A stretch of 9,493 nt of DNA, from positions 1 through 9,493 of the forward strand of contig JASHWN010000409.1 in the NCBI GenBank assembly GCA_030044035.1. Reading direction: 5' to 3'. The translations under genes were made by a program, and so were the position numbers. The notes beneath the pieces are model-generated. The model saw only the letters and a list, made by a program, of their open reading frames with translations, searched no databases and had not been told where the DNA came from. The DNA comes from Xanthobacteraceae bacterium (GTDB lineage: Bacteria; Pseudomonadota; Alphaproteobacteria; Rhizobiales; Xanthobacteraceae). Below, piece by piece: positions 5,730 through 9,493 of this stretch (its first letter is position 1; each line of letters begins with the position of its first letter).

Positions 5730-7493
5730 ATGCAGCACCGCACTGGCCACGACAGTACGCATTCCGTCGATCCGATCACGCTCGAAGTGATCTGGCACGG
5801 CTTGATCTCGATTACCAATCAGATCGACGCCAACATCAAGCGTACGGCGTTCAGCCCCTACATCTACGAGTATAACGATTTTGCCGTCGGGCTTCTGGAC
5901 GCGGACGGCCAGCTTATTGCGCAGTGCACCGGGGGCATGCCGCCATTCGTCGCCGATTCGGTCGGAGCGGCGGTGCGCGACGGCCTGACAATCTACGGTG
6001 CCGACCGCCTCGCCCACGGCGATATGGTGCTCTGCAATCATGCCGCGGTGCAGGGCCAGCACCTCAACAACACGGTCATGTATACGCCGATCCGCTGCGG
6101 CGACGCAGCACCGACGAGTGGGGCTGACCGCGAGCGCGATCGGCTGATCGGATTTTTTGCCATCAATGTGCACTGGATCGACATCGGCGGCGCGGTGCCG
6201 CATTCCACCGACATTTTCATGGAAGGCCTGCAGCTGCGCTCGATCAAGCTCGTCTCGAAAGGCGAGCCGATCGAAGAAGTCTACCGCCTCATCGCGGACA
6301 ACACCCGTCAGCCGACCGAATTACTTGGCGACATCGCGGCGCAGCTTGCCGGCTGCCTGCTCGGTCGCAATTTGACGGTCGCGCTCGCCGAGAAATACGG
6401 CGTCAGCACGTTCCTGCGCACGCTCGGTCTCGTACTCGATCGCTCAGAAGGGGCGGCGCGCGCCTTCATCCGCGCCATTCCGGACGGCGTCTACAACGCT
6501 GAGACCTTTTTGGACGATGACCGCGCCGGCGGCGAGGCGTTGCCGATCAGGGTGCGTGTCATCGTCAAGGGCGACGAGTTGACCGTCGATTATTCGGACA
6601 TGGCCGACCAGGTCCGCGGCCCGATCAATTCCGGCTTTTTTGGCGGCGGCCAGACCACGGCCCGGGTTGCGTTCAAATACCTGATCGGTGCGGGTGAGCC
6701 GGCCAATGAGGGCATGTTTCGGCCACTCAAGCTCATCCTGCCGCCTGGAAAGATTCTCAGCGCCGATGCGACCGCGCCGATGGGAAATTACTCGACGCCG
6801 TTTCCGACGGTGATCGACACCGTGATCAAGGCGCTGGCGCCGGCGCTGCCGGAGCGCGTGCCGGGCGGCCATTTCGGCACCCATTCGGGCATCCGCTTTC
6901 ATGGCAGGCGAGCCGACGGCAGTTTTTTCGGCACCCACGACAGCGGTCACGGCGGCTGGGGTGCGTGCGCGACGCACGACGGTGCCGGGCCGTTCCGCAC
7001 CATGGCGCATGGCGACACGCGGATCATTCCGCTTGAATTGCAGGAAGCCGTGTTGCCGATCCGCTTCGAGGAATTTTCGCTGCGCGAAGATTCTGGCGGC
7101 GCCGGCACGTTTCGCGGCGGATTGGGATTCCGCAAGGTCTACCGGGTGCTGGCGCCCTGCATGGTGCAAACCAATCTCGATCGCACCAAATTTCCGCCGT
7201 GGGGCGTGCGCAGTGGCGGTGATGCCAAGCCGGGACGCTTCACGCTGGTCGAGGCTGCGACCGGCAAGCGCCGGCCGATCGACAAGGAGAATGACTTGAT
7301 GCTCAAGCCGGGCGATCTCGTGTGCGTCGAGACCGGGGGTGGCGGCGGCTATGGTCCGGCCGCCGAGCGGACGCTCGATGCGATCCAGCGCGATGTCGAT
7401 GCCGGCTATGTGTCGCCCGCAGCGGCGCAGCGGGATTACGGCGTGACAATCGGCGCGGACGGCAAAGCACGACGCGGCGGACAATCGGGATGA
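5730..7493 (+). CDS. Hydantoinase B / oxoprolinase family protein
   Basis: This is a 587-residue HyuB-family subunit, complete at its C-terminus. The N-terminal VDPITLEVIWHGL (from 13) is the family's usual opening. GFFGGGQTTARVAFKYLIG and PLKLILPPG mark the middle, and TGGGGGYG (535-542) followed by DVDAGYVSPAAAQRDYGV closes it, as in N-methylhydantoinase B and acetone/acetophenone carboxylase subunits. The family usually works with a HyuA-type ATP-binding subunit in ATP-dependent amide/lactam hydrolysis or ketone carboxylation. Where most members have HLPD this protein has HLNN (111-114); His148 in VHWIDIGG matches the next conserved His. About 12 extra residues, including DAAPTSGADRERDR, lie between them. 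The ATG at 5730 is preferred over an in-frame TTG at 5685, because the extra 15 codons have unusually low third-position GC and extend beyond the normal family start. Neither has a clear ribosome binding site. The stop overlaps the next gene's ATG. Confidence 0.9.
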   Translation: MQHRTGHDSTHSVDPITLEVIWHGLISITNQIDANIKRTAFSPYIYEYNDFAVGLLDADGQLIAQCTGGMPPFVADSVGAAVRDGLTIYGADRLAHGDMVLCNHAAVQGQHLNNTVMYTPIRCGDAAPTSGADRERDRLIGFFAINVHWIDIGGAVPHSTDIFMEGLQLRSIKLVSKGEPIEEVYRLIADNTRQPTELLGDIAAQLAGCLLGRNLTVALAEKYGVSTFLRTLGLVLDRSEGAARAFIRAIPDGVYNAETFLDDDRAGGEALPIRVRVIVKGDELTVDYSDMADQVRGPINSGFFGGGQTTARVAFKYLIGAGEPANEGMFRPLKLILPPGKILSADATAPMGNYSTPFPTVIDTVIKALAPALPERVPGGHFGTHSGIRFHGRRADGSFFGTHDSGHGGWGACATHDGAGPFRTMAHGDTRIIPLELQEAVLPIRFEEFSLREDSGGAGTFRGGLGFRKVYRVLAPCMVQTNLDRTKFPPWGVRSGGDAKPGRFTLVEAATGKRRPIDKENDLMLKPGDLVCVETGGGGGYGPAAERTLDAIQRDVDAGYVSPAAAQRDYGVTIGADGKARRGGQSG

Positions 7494-8554
7494 TTTCAGG
7501 AGCGGCAAAGTTCTCGGCGCCGCTGTTGGCGCTGACGATCGGCGTCTCTGCCGCGCATGGCGCCGGCGCCGACTCCGTTGCGGATTTCTATCGCGGCAAG
7601 ACTATCACCATGTACGTGGGGACCGGCGCCGGCGCCGGCGCGATCAGCTTCTATCCGATGGCCTTGGCGCCGGCGATGAAAAAATATCTGCCCGGCCATC
7701 CCGATTTCATCATCTCCTACATGCCGGGCGGCGGCGGTATCAAGGCGGCCAATTACATCTACGGCATCGCCCCGCAGGACGGCACCGCCTGGGGCTTCAT
7801 CACCCGCGGTTTTTTGCTGGCGCCGCTTCTCAAAGTGCCGCAGGCGCAGTTCGACCCGACGCGGTTCAACTGGATCGGCAGCCCGAGCCGAACCGTTTCC
7901 ATCGGCATGGTGTGGAATGCGTCGACCGACGTGCGCAGCATCTTTGACGCCATGCGGCAGCAGGTCGTGGTCGGCGCCACCAGCATGGCGCAGGACACCG
8001 GCATCTTCCCGAGCGCGCTCAACCGGATCGCCGGCACCAGGTTCAAGATCGTGCCGGGCTATTCGGGCCTCGGCGCCGTCGATCTCGCCATCGAGCGTGG
8101 CGAGGTCCAAGGCAAAGTCGGCTCGACCTGGAAGTCGCTCAACAGCGGGCCGACGGCGCGCTGGGTGCGCGACAACAAGGTCACGGTGCTGGTGCAGCTC
8201 GGCGTCAAGAAGGCGGCCGATATTCCGGCTACAGTGCCGCTCGGGCTTGATCTTGCGAAAACGCCGGGCGACCGGCAGCTCCTCGAAGTGCTGTGCGCGC
8301 CAAGCGCGACCGGCTATCCATCGTTCATGGGGCCGGATGTCGCTGCAGACCGCATCGCCGCTTTGCGCGCCGCCTACGAGCAAAGCCTCAAAGATCCGGA
8401 ATTTCTCGCCGCCATTCGCAAGCAGGACCTCGACCTCGATCCGATCGGCGCCGAGGAACTCACCGACACGGTGCGTCACATCTACGCGCTGCCCAACGCG
8501 GCCGTCGAGCGCGCCCGCAGGCTGTTGCCGGGCGAGGGAGCGGGCGGCGACTGA
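7490..8554 (+). CDS. TctC/Bug-type periplasmic solute-binding receptor
   Basis: This 354-residue protein resembles the extracytoplasmic receptor (TctC, Bug family) of tripartite tricarboxylate transporters. Residues 1-24 form a Sec-type signal peptide: Lys7, a hydrophobic stretch SAPLLALTIGVSAA, and possible cleavage after AHG. The mature protein begins DFYRGKTITMYVGTGAG, matching the first beta strand and ligand loop of the family. YMPGGGG (77-83) and APQDGTAWGF (94-103) match the usual PGAGG and PDGYT motifs. Family receptors bind carboxylates such as tricarboxylates, dicarboxylates and aromatic acids. At 354 residues it is somewhat longer than the common 320-330. The ATG at 7490 overlaps the TGA of the hyuB-like gene (ATGA), indicating translational coupling; a longer in-frame start inside that gene would bury the signal peptide. 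No TctA or TctB membrane subunit is in the window, so it may serve a distant transporter. Confidence 0.9.
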   Translation: MISGAAKFSAPLLALTIGVSAAHGAGADSVADFYRGKTITMYVGTGAGAGAISFYPMALAPAMKKYLPGHPDFIISYMPGGGGIKAANYIYGIAPQDGTAWGFITRGFLLAPLLKVPQAQFDPTRFNWIGSPSRTVSIGMVWNASTDVRSIFDAMRQQVVVGATSMAQDTGIFPSALNRIAGTRFKIVPGYSGLGAVDLAIERGEVQGKVGSTWKSLNSGPTARWVRDNKVTVLVQLGVKKAADIPATVPLGLDLAKTPGDRQLLEVLCAPSATGYPSFMGPDVAADRIAALRAAYEQSLKDPEFLAAIRKQDLDLDPIGAEELTDTVRHIYALPNAAVERARRLLPGEGAGGD

Positions 8555-8574
8555 GCGGGCCTGCACGTTGGCGG

Positions 8575-9493
8575 CTAAGTGCATGACGAGGCTCCGCCAG
8601 CATCGCGACAGCGGATACGGATTTCGCGCAGCGCGCCGATAGCGAAGCTGTCATCCGGCCAGATCAAAGTGGTCGAACCATATTCCTCGATGACGGCCGG
8701 ACCGTTTGCGGCAAAGCCGATCGGCAGGCTGTCGCGATCGTAGATCGTCGCGTTCAGCCAGCCGTGGCGACCGAAATAGACCTGGCGCTCGGCGGGCTGG
8801 TTGCCGTCGGCAGCAGCGCGCGGCAGCCGCCGCAAGTCGGGTCGGCGCAAACGGGTAAACGCCGACAGGTGCAGCGCCTGAACCTCGACCTTGGCGCGAG
8901 CGTCGGCATGGCCGTAGCGGCGCCGATAGTCGCGGTCGAAATCATCGCGGATGTCAGCCGGCGTTTCGGTTTTGGTGGTCAGAACCTTGATGTTGTGGCG
9001 TTGCCCGACATAGCGCATCTCGGCGTGGCGCTGGAACAGCACGTCCGCGTCGCTGGCGCCGAACTCGCGCATGAGCGCGCCGCGCGCCTCTTGCTCCATC
9101 GCCGCGAAGGTCTCGTTGAGCGCCGCAACGGTCGCTTCGTTCAACGGTCCGAGAAAAGTCTTCGACAGGTCGATCCGCGCGTCGGCGAGCAGCATGCCGA
9201 TGGCGGAGAAATTGCCGGGCTCCGGCGGCACGATGATGGTCGGAATCGACAGCTCGCGGGCCAGCGCGCCGGCGTGCAGCGGCCCGCCGCCGCCATAGCA
9301 AAACAGCACGAAATCGCGCGGATCGAGGCCGCGCTCGACCGAAATCTTCTTGATGGCGCCTGCCATGACGACGGTTGCGATCGCCAAAATGCCGTCGGCG
9401 GTTTCGATCGCGCCGTTTTCTCCGCGATAGCCGAGCGGCTCGGCGATACTCTGCACCGCGGCGTGGGCCGCCTTGGCATCGAGCGCGAATTCA
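8575..9493 (-). CDS. Hydantoinase A / oxoprolinase family protein (N-terminal part missing)
   Basis: The C-terminal 305 residues of a HyuA-family subunit, roughly the last 45 percent of a usual length near 690. The frame stays open to the right edge, so the start is off the window; the GTG at 9456 is an internal Val codon. Recognisable blocks in order are LFCYGGGGPLHAG (near 9270-9310), IPTIIVPPEPGNFSAIGML, MRYVGQRHNIKV and, near the C-terminus, GPAVIEEYGSTTLIWP. These match HyuA, 5-oxoprolinase and acetone carboxylase beta-type subunits, which carry the ATP-binding sugar kinase-like fold. The family activates a carbonyl by phosphorylation before hydrolysis or carboxylation together with a HyuB partner. 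It converges on the TctC-like gene with 20 bp between stop codons. It could partner the hyuB-like gene in this window or another copy beyond the edge; the sequence here cannot decide. Confidence 0.9.
   Translation of the reverse strand, partial: EFALDAKAAHAAVQSIAEPLGYRGENGAIETADGILAIATVVMAGAIKKISVERGLDPRDFVLFCYGGGGPLHAGALARELSIPTIIVPPEPGNFSAIGMLLADARIDLSKTFLGPLNEATVAALNETFAAMEQEARGALMREFGASDADVLFQRHAEMRYVGQRHNIKVLTTKTETPADIRDDFDRDYRRRYGHADARAKVEVQALHLSAFTRLRRPDLRRLPRAAADGNQPAERQVYFGRHGWLNATIYDRDSLPIGFAANGPAVIEEYGSTTLIWPDDSFAIGALREIRIRCRDAGGASSCT

Noticed and set aside
6444..7508. 354-codon minus-strand open frame opposite the hyuB-like gene
   Set aside because: Shadow of a well-supported HyuB-family gene; composition is Arg/Ala/His-rich with no recognisable domain.
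7623..7642. Tandem GGCGCC repeats inside the TctC-like gene
   Set aside because: They encode the Gly/Ala-rich ligand loop of the mature receptor; codon use explains the repetition.
8562..8583. TGCAC/GTGCA inverted repeat between the convergent TctC-like and hyuA-like genes
   Set aside because: Only 5 bp of stem with a 12-nt loop and no T-run; likely chance.
7496..8584. 362-codon minus-strand open frame opposite the TctC-like gene
   Set aside because: Antisense to a gene with a signal peptide and family motifs; no domain seen, typical long GC-rich shadow frame.
9487..9492. EcoRI site (GAATTC) at the right end, possibly a cloning junction
   Set aside because: It reads through in frame in the hyuA-like gene as Glu-Phe, and one further base follows; nothing shows a vector junction.

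Overview
The window is GC-rich, densely packed bacterial DNA. The strong GC bias at third codon positions, the gene families and the close CYP199A resemblance suggest an alphaproteobacterium of the Hyphomicrobiales type (Rhodopseudomonas, Bradyrhizobium or Xanthobacteraceae relatives). This placement is an inference from composition and remembered family sequences. I see no rRNA, tRNA, CRISPR array, transposase or integrase. The region reads as a catabolic accessory cluster.

Layout, left to right: (1) the 5' part of a branched-chain-amino-acid-type ABC transporter substrate-binding protein, minus strand, running off the left edge; (2) a 211-bp divergent intergenic region with operator-like repeats; (3) a short-chain dehydrogenase (SDR), plus strand, lacking the canonical catalytic tyrosine; (4) a minus-strand block read in the order cytochrome P450 (CYP199A-like), quinone oxidoreductase-type medium-chain reductase, GMC-family flavin alcohol dehydrogenase; (5) a plus-strand pair, hydantoinase B-like protein and a TctC/Bug-type periplasmic solute receptor, with overlapping stop and start codons; (6) the C-terminal part of a hydantoinase A-like protein, minus strand, running off the right edge and convergent with the receptor gene.

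How the genes may work together (inference): the two periplasmic binding proteins could deliver small organic acids. The P450 keeps most residues that bind the carboxylate and ring of para-substituted benzoates in CYP199A enzymes, so an aromatic acid oxidised or O-demethylated by the P450 is the best single substrate guess. The GMC dehydrogenase, quinone-type reductase and SDR are redox enzymes that could process alcohol, aldehyde or enone products. The HyuA/HyuB-like proteins belong to the ATP-dependent hydantoinase / oxoprolinase / acetone and acetophenone carboxylase superfamily. No ferredoxin, ferredoxin reductase, TctA/TctB membrane subunit, ABC permease or transcription regulator gene lies inside the window.

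Most worth checking: the SDR with Thr in place of the YxxxK tyrosine; the HyuB-like protein with HLNN where the family has HLPD; the separation and opposite orientation of the hyuB-like and hyuA-like genes; a hairpin presenting the Shine-Dalgarno sequence of the quinone oxidoreductase gene; and repeat structures in the two divergent promoter regions.
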